From positions 1,115,001-1,179,000 of the forward strand of contig CP011489.1 in the NCBI GenBank assembly GCA_001023575.1: a stretch of 64,000 bases of DNA. The letters are read 5' to 3'. The notes under the pieces were generated by a model. The model was not told the DNA's origin. It did no database searches and saw only the letters and a program-made list of their open reading frames with translations. The position numbers and the translations under genes are program-made. Below are positions 10,845-18,377 of this stretch, piece after piece; positions within the stretch are counted from its first letter, which is position 1, and each line of letters opens with the position of its first letter. The DNA is from Actinobacteria bacterium IMCC26256. Lineage in GTDB: Bacteria; Actinomycetota; Acidimicrobiia; IMCC26256.

Positions 10845-10973
10845 TCGGAATACGACTGATTGGCTACCTCCGGAATATATAGGCGATGAAATCGAATAAG
10901 AGCCGCAACGTGTTCAGCCTACCGGCGGTAATTTGGCCCCGGGATTATGATTTTCTCAGTATGCATGCTCACT
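10845..10973 (+). pseudogene. Decayed copy of the 23S rRNA 3' end and the following spacer
   Basis: This stretch aligns with the intact 23S end in the same orientation. CTGATTGGCTACCTCCGG matches CTGGTTGGCTACCTGCGG (1673-1690), with continued similarity to about 10900. After a gap of about 100 bases, GCAACGTGTTCAGCCTACCG matches GCAACGTGTTTAGCCGACCG (1812-1831) and runs through to ATTTTCTCAGTATGCATGCT, which matches ATTTTCTCGGTATTCGTGCT in the intact 23S-5S spacer. By eye identity is around 80 percent with indels in normally invariant bases, so it is not functional. Weaker similarity (CGTTGCG, TTGGGGGAGGCT, AGTCCCA) suggests the relic may begin near 10742. Confidence 0.75.
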
Positions 10974-11036
10974 TTAAGCGTTATTTAACTAAGGGCATAT
11001 CTTGCTTGGACACTTAAAGTGGTATAGGTTTTGAGA

Positions 11037-12038
11037 ATGCTGATCTCAAAACACCCGAAATTTATGAAGGCTCCGAATCTGAAGGCCAGAAATCTGAGGG
11101 TCATCAAGGCTGTCGCATTTGCTAGCGCACTCGTAATCGTGCTCGCAGCATGTGATCTAGCGACGCTCTCGGGCGGAGGTTCCGGAGACTCTCCGATTAG
11201 CAGAAAGGGGAGGATTTCGCTCGCTATTGAGACTGAGGAACTATGCCTCAAAGGTACAGAGCGCGACTGTGAGAACTACTCCTACCAGGGTGGGGTCCAG
11301 AGCGTGACCGGCGAGTTCAAGGACTCGGGTACAAATCCTTCATGGCCATACGGCGTATCCATGAAGTTCGAGGGTGCGTATACCGCTACTGAGAAGCGCG
11401 ACATCGGTGTGTTGCTGATCGCGGGAGATGTCTGTAACGAGATCCTTGGCGTCCCCGAAGGCGCTCCGGTAGGCGCTGAGGCGAAGGGCTCCAAAGAATC
11501 AAAGAATGCGAATTGTTGGCTAGGTGGCATCGGGTATCGTTCGGCGGATGCAAGGCACTATCCAAACTCGACGCCGTGCTTCGGAGACTCTGCGGTTCTA
11601 TCGGATGCGTTGCGATCAGGGTTATCCCGTGCGTCAGAGAGTTCGGTTGTGAGCGAGACCGTCAAACGCCTAGAACGCGACATCAACTCGGATCGAGATC
11701 GTGGACCTAAAGAGAATCAAATTACTGGTCAAGCACTGGTGCTGATAGTTGACGCTAACCACAATGGGCGCATAAACGAAGACGCTGAACCTGGTAAGAG
11801 TCCTGACGCGTTCATTCTTGTCTCGGTCTGCGGGCCTTATTCAGGTATAGGTAGCGGCGGGGGTTTGGGCTCTGGTTACAACTACTCAACTTGCCCCGGT
11901 GGAACTCTCTCGAGCGATGCCTTCATTGGCTCAGCAATCTCGCGGCGCTGCCTTGTGCCTCTGCGCGGTGGAGACCTCAAGATCAAGATCATTCCTACAA
12001 CATCTACTTCTACAACAACGACGCTTCCACCGAACTAG
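11037..12038 (+). CDS. Predicted lipoprotein with Thr-rich C-terminal tail, tandem copy 1
   Basis: I do not recognise a family. The N-terminus is a lipoprotein signal: a basic start, a hydrophobic core VAFASALVIV and the lipobox LAAC, so the protein should be exported and lipid-anchored. Cysteines shared with the next gene (ELCLKGTERDC, NCWLGGIGYRS, VCGPYS, STCPGG, RRC) suggest disulfides outside the cell. VDANHNGRINEDAE resembles a calcium-binding EF-hand or dockerin-type loop. The protein ends in a Thr/Ser run and LPPN. ATG 11037 was chosen; TTG 11031 and ATG 11064 are also possible, the last giving a more typical signal length. It lies just after the rRNA relic. Confidence 0.75.
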   Translation: MLISKHPKFMKAPNLKARNLRVIKAVAFASALVIVLAACDLATLSGGGSGDSPISRKGRISLAIETEELCLKGTERDCENYSYQGGVQSVTGEFKDSGTNPSWPYGVSMKFEGAYTATEKRDIGVLLIAGDVCNEILGVPEGAPVGAEAKGSKESKNANCWLGGIGYRSADARHYPNSTPCFGDSAVLSDALRSGLSRASESSVVSETVKRLERDINSDRDRGPKENQITGQALVLIVDANHNGRINEDAEPGKSPDAFILVSVCGPYSGIGSGGGLGSGYNYSTCPGGTLSSDAFIGSAISRRCLVPLRGGDLKIKIIPTTSTSTTTTLPPN

Positions 12039-12093
12039 GTAGCTACGCGAATTTTTCTATTCCAATATCGCATCAACGCTTGGAGTCTTATAA

Positions 12094-13041
12094 ATGAAGA
12101 TCGTTAATAACCTTAAAGTGACAGCCGCTGGAGCGGTCTTGGTGCTAGTTGCCGCTGCCTGTGGCGCGGGTGAGGTCTCGGGCGGCGGGTCTGCAGACTC
12201 CGCCATTTCCTCTAGAGGAAAGATCTCCATTGCTATGGAGACTAAAGGGCTCTGCGTGAGGGGGACCGAGCGAGACTGCGCAGGTTTCCCGCCCGGAGGC
12301 TATTTCCAAGTAGTTAAGGGAGAATTCGCGGACTCTGGGAAGAATGCATCATGGCCCAATGGGGTGTCGATGAAGTTCGAAGGAAGTTTTGGCACTTATT
12401 ACCCAAAGGATTTAGCCGAGAGTACCGCGCAGAGAGATTGCCCGGCTGCCGGACTTACCTGTTGGATTGGCATTGTGGGCTATCGCTCCGGCGACGAGCG
12501 CCACTATCCAAATCCTCCAACCTTTGAATGCAGCAATTTTTTAGCAGGAGCCACTGTTAATTCTCAGACGGTAGGTAACACTGCTACTCCTAATACAGAT
12601 TCAAGGGTTGCCGTTGCAATGGGTGAGGAAGTATCGCGCCTTCAGGAGAGGGTGCGAGATAATTCTAAGGAATCAGAGTTCCGTAATACTGCAACAGGAG
12701 TAGCACTGGTATTTATTGTGGACACCAATCGAAATGGCGAGATCGACTCCCGCGAAGGCTCCGATGGACCGAAGGATGTAATTATGTTGACTTCGCTCTG
12801 CGGTCCCTACTCAAATGAGCCAGGGCTATCCAATGTAGCGGACGTTTACTCCTATGCAACCTGTGCCTCAACGGGCGGAACTTCCTTAATTGGCGGCTTC
12901 CATTGGAATCTGTACGAGTACTTCTACGACCTGATATCTCAATGCCCAGCTGCCCTACGAAGCGGAAACCTCAAGATCAAGATGCTGTCGCCCACCACTA
13001 CGACCACAACCACAACTACTACGACGCTTCCACCTAACTAG
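12094..13041 (+). CDS. Predicted lipoprotein with Thr-rich C-terminal tail, tandem copy 2
   Basis: Paralogue of the preceding gene with the same architecture: signal peptide with cysteine at C23 (VAAAC), SGGGSADSAIS, GLCVRGTERDC, CWIGIVGYRSGDERHYPN, the loop VDTNRNGEIDSREG (a good EF-hand-type match), LCGPYS, YATCAS, LKIKM, then a run of eleven threonines and LPPN. A GGAG at 12082-12085 supports the start. Proline/threonine tails of this type are common targets of O-mannosylation in actinobacteria (family knowledge); whether that happens here is inference. Function unknown, perhaps a surface calcium-dependent or binding protein. Confidence 0.78.
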   Translation: MKIVNNLKVTAAGAVLVLVAAACGAGEVSGGGSADSAISSRGKISIAMETKGLCVRGTERDCAGFPPGGYFQVVKGEFADSGKNASWPNGVSMKFEGSFGTYYPKDLAESTAQRDCPAAGLTCWIGIVGYRSGDERHYPNPPTFECSNFLAGATVNSQTVGNTATPNTDSRVAVAMGEEVSRLQERVRDNSKESEFRNTATGVALVFIVDTNRNGEIDSREGSDGPKDVIMLTSLCGPYSNEPGLSNVADVYSYATCASTGGTSLIGGFHWNLYEYFYDLISQCPAALRSGNLKIKMLSPTTTTTTTTTTTLPPN

Positions 13042-13088
13042 AGACGGCGGGAGCGTAAAATTGTCTGAGCTCAGGCGGCTCGAATACT

Positions 13089-13195
13089 GATCGCTTACTC
13101 AGTCGGAGAGGCTTTGGGTCCTCCGGCAGGGTCGCCTTCGTGGGCATTTGGCTATGGTTTTGTCGGCCAAGTGAGCGATCTCGGTCCTCTCCGAT
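13089..13195 (+). ncRNA. Intergenic candidate structured RNA with pseudoknot-type pairing
   Basis: Within the 186-base spacer, GATCGCTTACT (13089-13099) can pair with AGTGAGCGATC (13170-13180) over 11 bp with one G-U. The segment 13102-13111 (GTCGGAGAGG) can pair with 13186-13195 (CCTCTCCGAT) over 10 bp with one G-U. The order A-B-A'-B' is that of a pseudoknot. CGGAG (13104-13108) could instead pair locally with CTCCG (13121-13125), an alternative fold. It may be a leader of the TPR gene or a separate RNA. No known family recognised, and the strand is assumed from the flanking genes. Confidence 0.35.
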
Positions 13196-13227
13196 AGGAT
13201 GTCATCTCCCCTTTAAGGAGCAATCTC

Positions 13228-14952
13228 TTGCCCGAAAGATCTAGTTCGTCACCGCGCCGCGCCTCTGGAACCCCCAGCGGTAGATCTGCGCGTTCTGGCG
13301 CGCCTCGTGCGGGCTCCAAGGGCTCTGGTGCTCAGAGTTCTGGGTCTCGGGGCGCTAGCGGTTCTTCGCGCACCGGTTCGTCATCTAGAGGTTCAACAAG
13401 TGGCGAGCGCGGCTCGTCTGAGCGTGGAGCATCATCCTCTCGCGCGGGTGGTTCAGGTACGCGTGGTGCTTCAAGCTCTCGCTCTACAACAGGGCGCTCT
13501 GCCAGTGACCGTTTCGGGGGAGAGCGATCAAGTCGCTCAGACTCAAGGGACTCGCGAGGCTCTAGAGACTCGCGAGATTCACGTGACTCTAGGGATTCAC
13601 GTGACTCTAGGGATTCGCGTTCCTCGAGCGCCAGGAGTAGCGCAACTAGTCGCACAGGTGCCCCGCGACGTGGCGAGGGGCGCGGACGCCCCGAAGAACG
13701 TGATCCTGATCCACGCTCGCCAGCAGGTAGAGCTGCTGCAGCCGAGCGTAAGGCCGGTGGCGCGCGCAGTGGTGCGCCTCGATCTGGCGCTCCACGCTCC
13801 ACCTCACGGAGTACACCGCGCTCAGTAACTGGTGGATCACGATCAAGTAGCGGGTCTGCAAGGCGAGACGACTGGTCGATGGGTGACTCGCGCGACTCGC
13901 GCAGTGGGCCGTCAAGGCCAGGCTCACCAGCAGCAGGTAGGGGCGGCGCTCGTGGTGATTCTCGCGGCGACTCGCGTACTGGCTCTCGTGGGGATTCTCG
14001 TGGTAGTTCTCGCGGTGGTCCTCGTTCTGACTCGCGCGGCGATTCACGTAGTGAATACCGCGGATCTAGCAGGGGAGAATCAACTCGTTCAGGGCCAGCA
14101 GAGGGCGCCATTACTCGTTCTGGGCGCCGCATTGGCTCAGAGCCGCTCCCCACACCTCCACCCAAACGTAGACCATCCGGATACTCAAATGATGAGGAGC
14201 AGGAGCCGCGGGTAGAGCGAGATGTACTTAGGCGTGTCTCGCGCGACTCAAAGGAGCGTGCGCCACGAAAAGGTGCGCGACGCGTAGCAGATGCACCTCC
14301 ACGTCGGACCCCATCACGGCGCCGCAGGCCAGGGCCTCAAGCAGTGCGTGATGAAATTTTAAGAGTCGGAGGCAAGAGAGCTGATCGTCACTACGACGCA
14401 TTGATGAAAGCAGCAGACGCATTTGCTGAGGGGCGCGAGCGTGATGCTCTGCGTATTCTCCGCCCCCTTCGTGAAGAGGTATCAGCCTCGCCGAGCGTGC
14501 GCGAACTCTTTGGTCTGGCCCTCTATCGAGATGGCAAGTATCGTGACGCGTCGCGAGAGCTCGAGGAGTATTACTCGATGACCGGCGACGTTACTCAGCA
14601 TCCAGTTCTAATGGATTGCTATCGCGCCCTCGGCGATCACGAGACAGTTGAGGCGCGGTGGCGCGAGCTTGGCGATGAGTCCCCGTCATCGGAGCTCGTC
14701 ACTGAGGGTCGAATTGTCTTCTCTGGATCTCTAGCCGATCGAGGGAGGCTTGATGAAGCGATTACGTTGCTTGCAAAGCGTGCGGATGGAATCAAGCGCG
14801 TGCTTCAGCATCACCTTCGGCTTTGGTATGCACTTGCCGACCTCGAGGAGCGCGCAGGGAATCTGCCCGCTGCGAGGTCTCGATTTGATCGAATACGTCA
14901 GCATGACGCTGGATTTGCCGATGTAGCCGAGCGTTTAGCTGCACTTGCTTAG
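13228..14952 (+). CDS. TPR protein with a long Arg/Ser/Gly-rich disordered N-terminal extension
   Basis: The start is TTG, fixed by AAGGAG (13215-13220) seven bases upstream. Residues 1 to about 350 are almost entirely Arg, Ser, Gly, Asp and Ala, with SRGDSRG-type repeats and a run of seven RDS-like units (about 13540-13620), then basic RRTPSRRRRP. The last 190 residues are helical repeats (YDALMKAADAFAEGRERDALRILRPLR, LFGLALYRDGKYRDASRELEEY, LWYALADLEERAGNLPAARSRFD) typical of TPRs. Actinobacteria often have a TPR protein upstream of tlyA (Rv1691 in M. tuberculosis, from memory), but it is much shorter. The basic extension suggests RNA or polyanion binding, which is inference. Confidence 0.8.
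   Translation: MPERSSSSPRRASGTPSGRSARSGAPRAGSKGSGAQSSGSRGASGSSRTGSSSRGSTSGERGSSERGASSSRAGGSGTRGASSSRSTTGRSASDRFGGERSSRSDSRDSRGSRDSRDSRDSRDSRDSRDSRSSSARSSATSRTGAPRRGEGRGRPEERDPDPRSPAGRAAAAERKAGGARSGAPRSGAPRSTSRSTPRSVTGGSRSSSGSARRDDWSMGDSRDSRSGPSRPGSPAAGRGGARGDSRGDSRTGSRGDSRGSSRGGPRSDSRGDSRSEYRGSSRGESTRSGPAEGAITRSGRRIGSEPLPTPPPKRRPSGYSNDEEQEPRVERDVLRRVSRDSKERAPRKGARRVADAPPRRTPSRRRRPGPQAVRDEILRVGGKRADRHYDALMKAADAFAEGRERDALRILRPLREEVSASPSVRELFGLALYRDGKYRDASRELEEYYSMTGDVTQHPVLMDCYRALGDHETVEARWRELGDESPSSELVTEGRIVFSGSLADRGRLDEAITLLAKRADGIKRVLQHHLRLWYALADLEERAGNLPAARSRFDRIRQHDAGFADVAERLAALA
13537..13626 (+). repeat. Tandem Asp-Ser-Arg coding repeat
   Basis: A 9-base-type repeat (gactctagg / gattcacgt / gactcgcga variants) encodes consecutive RDS triplets inside the RS-rich extension. 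Synonymous variation between units suggests the array is kept at protein level rather than being freshly expanded. Confidence 0.7.
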
Positions 14953-15007
14953 AAATACTCAGCACTTCTCGCTCGTTTGCTCCCCGTAGCGAAGTTACGA
15001 TCCACGT

Positions 15008-16453
15008 GTGTCAAACGGTGGGCAAGAGAATATTGCTACTCAATCAAATGCTGATCACCCTCTAGTCGCGGGTGACGGGGTTCTGCGTTCATTTCCTTGC
15101 CTAGATGGTGTGCGTTCGCTAGCGGCGATCTTGGTGCTTATCAACCACTCATCTGCATTCGCATCTGGGTTCGACTCAGGTTGGTCTCCAGAGCCAGTGC
15201 GAATTGTCACCGGTTTATTTGGGCGTATTGGTGTAGCGACATTCTTCGTGATCTCTGGCTTCCTGCTCTACCGCCCGTTTGTCCTCGCTCATTTATCCGG
15301 CTCTGGATTGGGGGGTGCGGGGCGATTCTGGGTGCGCAGGTTTGCTCGCATTCTCCCCGGTTATTGGATAGCTCTTTTAGGTGCGATCGCTCTCGGCTCT
15401 GCTCAATTCCTCAACGTCGGCGTCTCCGGGTACTTAACCGCCTTCGGGCTCGCTCAGAATTATCGCTTAGGTGGGATGATCTTTCTAGGAATAGCGGTTG
15501 CCTGGACTTTAGTTATTGAGGCCTCGTTCTATATTTTTCTTCCAGGTTTTGCATGGGTAATGTCGAGGTTTGGTCGCTCGGATCGCCACCACGCTCTGCG
15601 AACGCAGATTATTGGTCTGAGCACGCTTGTACTCATTGCCTTGGTTACAAAGAGTTACTGGCTTGTCTATCTACAGAGCAACGTGGGACTCCGACGAACT
15701 TGGTTCCCTCTTTCGCAGCTCGGGTTTTGGCTCCCTGCTTACCTTGATTGGTTCGCAGTAGGAATGTTGCTTGCTCTCTGCTGGGCTTGGCGTGCAACCG
15801 GAGGAAGACTTCCTCGGGTGATCTCAATATTTGCAGAGCATTCATGGTTCTCATGGTTAGCGGCAGCAGGGTTCACGCTGGCGCTCACACGCATCGGAAT
15901 TCCGTTGCGGCCATTCGCAGAGTTTGGGCCTATGACAGGTTTTCTATATGACGAGTTCGCTCTCTGTGTCGGGGCCTTCCTTGTCGTCCCCGCACTATTC
16001 GCGGGGCCATCTCCAGGGATGATTCGAAGAATGCTTGCTTCCCGCTTAGCCGTCTTTCTTGGGACCATCTCCTTTGGTATCTACTTGTGGAACGCAACGA
16101 TTCTCGATTTTGTATATCGACGCGAACCTCTTGGAGGCGGCGGCTCTTGGATTCTTTACAGTGCGATGTCGCTAATGGCAACGCTCATTATTTCCTACGT
16201 TGTCTTTGTTCTCGCTGAGAGGCCGATACGCGATCTGGCCCATAAGTGGAGTGGTTCTTCGCATCTGGGGAGCTCCCTAAATGCTAAACCAAGTTTTGTA
16301 ATTGAGATCGGAGCAGAGCGGATTCGGTTGGAGACATGGGTCGAGCCGCATGACTCTTCAAGAGTCTCAGATGTTGCGATTATCGCAGGCACCTTTGCAT
16401 TGCTCCTTCTTCTCTCGATCGGCTTGCCGTCGTTCAGGGCACTCTTTGCCTAA
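15008..16453 (+). CDS. Acyltransferase-3 family membrane protein
   Basis: A 481-residue protein of the OafA/YrhL family, which transfers acyl groups to extracytoplasmic glycans. Visible motifs are CLDGVRSLAAILVLINHSS (31-49, with the family histidine H47), FFVISGFLLYRP (79-90), FWVRRFARILPGYW (107-120) and WTLVIEASFYIFLP. About ten membrane helices are spread along it, and a final helix (FALLLLLSIGLPSF) follows a short soluble segment. The start is GTG with no obvious ribosome-binding site, so the N-terminus is not certain. It is unrelated to the fused membrane module seen at 2184-5441. Confidence 0.88.
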   Translation: MSNGGQENIATQSNADHPLVAGDGVLRSFPCLDGVRSLAAILVLINHSSAFASGFDSGWSPEPVRIVTGLFGRIGVATFFVISGFLLYRPFVLAHLSGSGLGGAGRFWVRRFARILPGYWIALLGAIALGSAQFLNVGVSGYLTAFGLAQNYRLGGMIFLGIAVAWTLVIEASFYIFLPGFAWVMSRFGRSDRHHALRTQIIGLSTLVLIALVTKSYWLVYLQSNVGLRRTWFPLSQLGFWLPAYLDWFAVGMLLALCWAWRATGGRLPRVISIFAEHSWFSWLAAAGFTLALTRIGIPLRPFAEFGPMTGFLYDEFALCVGAFLVVPALFAGPSPGMIRRMLASRLAVFLGTISFGIYLWNATILDFVYRREPLGGGGSWILYSAMSLMATLIISYVVFVLAERPIRDLAHKWSGSSHLGSSLNAKPSFVIEIGAERIRLETWVEPHDSSRVSDVAIIAGTFALLLLLSIGLPSFRALFA

Positions 16454-16477
16454 ATGGCAACAGCGCCGCTCTCTTTC

Positions 16478-16870
16478 TTATCTCTGGAATAGTGGAGCAA
16501 TCTGGGACGAATCTAGGTACTCATCAACTCTTACTACGAGGCCGTCCTGGAGTTTGACGACTAGGCATGCCGGTATCACTAAGTGCTGGGGCGCTATATC
16601 TCCACGCTGAGGGACAACGACGTGGAGTCGGTGGCGCTGCACGTAGCCCGACTCCGTTGGAATCACCTCTAGTACCTCATAACGAAGTGACTCGGCCCTT
16701 CGGTGCATGGCTTGAAGAGTCTCGAATGTCTCGGCTGCAGGCTGGTCTACCCCCATGACATTGATATTTACAACGGCATTGGGTGCATACATTGCAGCGA
16801 GTGCCTCTAAGTTGCACTCCTCAACATTGGCGATGAACTTGGCTGCGAGTGTTTGGATATCAATCTGCAT
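16478..16870 (-). CDS. SnoaL-like / NTF2-fold protein
   Basis: A 130-residue protein. Its start, IDIQTLAAKFIANVEECNLEALAAMYAPNAVVNIN, is the helix-helix-strand opening of the SnoaL-like/ketosteroid-isomerase fold. RYEVLEVIPTESGYVQRHRLHVVV and LVVKLQDGLVVRVDEYLDSSQIAPL form the curved sheet and the family-typical ending. Members are small enzymes or binding proteins for hydrophobic ligands, and no specific activity can be assigned. It lies convergent to the acyltransferase gene and divergent from the SSB-like gene. Confidence 0.75.
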   Translation of the reverse strand: MQIDIQTLAAKFIANVEECNLEALAAMYAPNAVVNINVMGVDQPAAETFETLQAMHRRAESLRYEVLEVIPTESGYVQRHRLHVVVPQRGDIAPQHLVIPACLVVKLQDGLVVRVDEYLDSSQIAPLFQR

Positions 16871-16916
16871 GAGATTGACTCTAGGGCTTAGTTGTCACAG
16901 GTAAGAGTTACTCTCC

Positions 16917-16950
16917 ATTCAACGCATCAAGAGACCTTGAGGCGTTGAAT
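16917..16950. other. Perfect long hairpin in a divergent intergenic region
   Basis: ATTCAACGC (16917-16925) pairs with GCGTTGAAT (16942-16950). After one A/G mismatch, TCAAG (16927-16931) pairs with CTTGA (16936-16940) around the loop AGAC. It lies between two divergent genes, so it is not a simple terminator. An operator or an mRNA leader element is possible. Confidence 0.5.
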
Positions 16951-17008
16951 CCGCCAGACTTTATTTCCCCCTCATAGGCACCGAAGTTAAGGGTATGAGG
17001 AGACGGCT

Positions 17009-17467
17009 ATGCCATCAGTCATAGGCAGCGAGAGAAGCAAGAAGACACTCAAGACAGATAAGACAGATAAGACAGATAACGAATGTATTAAACCCAGCGA
17101 GGCGGGATTGAACCTCGCAATTCTGGTCGGCGTGCTCTCAAGCGCCCCGGAGACTCGCGAGATTCCAGACCGGGGAGAGGTGGCGACGCTTCAAGTGCGC
17201 GTCTCGTCCCTCGATGGCGTGACCTCGGTCCCCGTCACAATGTGGTCACCGCCCGCTTGGTTGCTAGCGGCAGGGGAGGGGACCCCAGTGCTAGTGGCGG
17301 GCATCGTGCGCAGGCGCTTCTGGCGAACACCTGCAGGCACGACCAGTAGTCGCGTCGACGTTGAGGCGACAAGCGTTACTCGTGATGGTGCTAGGCAACG
17401 CGCATCTCTAGCCAAGAGGGCCGAGGCAATCCTTGCAAGCGCTGCTTTAACGCCTCTGCCAAAGTAG
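17009..17467 (+). CDS. Single-stranded DNA-binding protein-like (OB-fold) protein
   Basis: A 152-residue protein. Residues about 33-125 read like a divergent SSB: LNLAILVGVLSSAPETREIP, then VATLQVRVS, VPVTMWSPP, GTPVLVAGIVRRRFWRTPAGTTSSRVDVEATSV. This follows the SSB order of strands, the GxL turn and the vxGxl/W.tpaG segment. It lacks the acidic, proline-rich DDxPF tail of the main SSB, so it would be a paralogue with a special role. GAGGAG (16997-17002) supports the ATG. The N-terminus holds a threefold TDK repeat. Confidence 0.7.
   Translation: MPSVIGSERSKKTLKTDKTDKTDNECIKPSEAGLNLAILVGVLSSAPETREIPDRGEVATLQVRVSSLDGVTSVPVTMWSPPAWLLAAGEGTPVLVAGIVRRRFWRTPAGTTSSRVDVEATSVTRDGARQRASLAKRAEAILASAALTPLPK
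17052..17078 (+). repeat. Threefold 9-base tandem repeat inside the SSB-like gene
   Basis: AGACAGATA occurs three times without change (17052-17060, 17061-17069, 17070-17078) and encodes the Thr-Asp-Lys repeats near the N-terminus. Identical units point to recent slippage; copy number changes would keep the frame. Confidence 0.85.
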
Positions 17468-17477
17468 TGAGGTGGGC

Positions 17478-18377
17478 TTAGCCCGTGTACACGTCGATGT
17501 AGCGGCGGTAATTAGCAGAGATCTGCGCTGCCGCTACATCGGTGGTGAGGGATCCATCTAGGTAGCCCTTGAGCTGGTCCCACCAAATGCTTCTCCCAAT
17601 AGCGAACCCAAGGTATCCAGGGACGCCTGAACCTGTTCGCAGCCAATGGTCAACCTTGGCATCGTCGGCACCACGCCCGAGTACGACGCATCCAACACCA
17701 TCACGCCCACCGGTGCGCGCCTGCTCAGAGATCATTTCGCAGTCCTCGCGACGGTCGATGCCCTCAATCTTCCAGATGTCGGCTTCGATGCCGGCCTGCT
17801 GCATATTCTCAATCGCGATTCTCATGAGCTCGGGTCGAATATTCGTGTCGTATGCGTCCTCGCCCCCTGCTGCCTCAATTTGATGAGGCTCACCGGGAAC
17901 CAATAGTTCAAGGAGAAACTTGCGATCCTTGGCTTTAAGCCAATCCGAGAGAGTCTTTAGCCCTACGAGTGATTTTGCGTTGTCCTCGGCATTGCCCTCA
18001 GGGTTGAGCCTTACAAGAATCTTCGAGAATGTTGGGTTGAATGACTCAATGTGCTCGCCGAAGGCGTCGCCATACTCAAAATCAAAGTAGTCAAGACCGC
18101 TTTTCTCGACCGGCATTGCAACAATCTGCCCTGCTGCTACGCCTGCCTTTGCAACCTCTGCACCGAACTGCTCATCTACTAGTAGCCCGCAGCTCTGCGT
18201 GGATGCGCCATCGGATAAGGCGCGTGCAAACCCTTCAGCGATGAGCGCCTTGGCATCGACAATTTTTGCCGACTCCTCGGGCGATGGGTCACCAGGGATT
18301 CCAAACATCTTCTTCTGGAATGAGCCGCGATGGTCAAAGGCAAGAATGAACAATTGCTGGTCGTATCCGAGTGCCAT
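17478..18377 (-). CDS. DUF2090 / IolC C-terminal-domain-like aldolase-fold protein
   Basis: A 299-residue protein matching the DUF2090 type that forms the C-terminal part of some 5-dehydro-2-deoxygluconokinases and otherwise stands alone. Visible features are LFILAFDHRGSFQKKMFG at the N-terminus, CGLLVDEQFG, FSKILVRLNPEG, KFLLELLVP, IWKIEGIDRREDC, CVVLGRG and FAIGRSIWWD, which read as successive strands of a TIM barrel with lysine and acidic residues at their ends. A role in sugar-phosphate aldol cleavage is likely from the family but not proven. No iol genes are nearby. Confidence 0.7.
   Translation of the reverse strand: MALGYDQQLFILAFDHRGSFQKKMFGIPGDPSPEESAKIVDAKALIAEGFARALSDGASTQSCGLLVDEQFGAEVAKAGVAAGQIVAMPVEKSGLDYFDFEYGDAFGEHIESFNPTFSKILVRLNPEGNAEDNAKSLVGLKTLSDWLKAKDRKFLLELLVPGEPHQIEAAGGEDAYDTNIRPELMRIAIENMQQAGIEADIWKIEGIDRREDCEMISEQARTGGRDGVGCVVLGRGADDAKVDHWLRTGSGVPGYLGFAIGRSIWWDQLKGYLDGSLTTDVAAAQISANYRRYIDVYTG

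Noticed and set aside
13537-13626. CRISPR-like short repeats
   Set aside because: The units are contiguous and in frame with no spacers; they encode Arg-Asp-Ser repeats.
13332-14165. 277-codon reverse-strand frame opposite the RS-rich gene
   Set aside because: It consists of Arg/Glu/Ser/Pro repeats mirrored from the forward RS codons; the forward frame has the ribosome-binding site and TPR domain.
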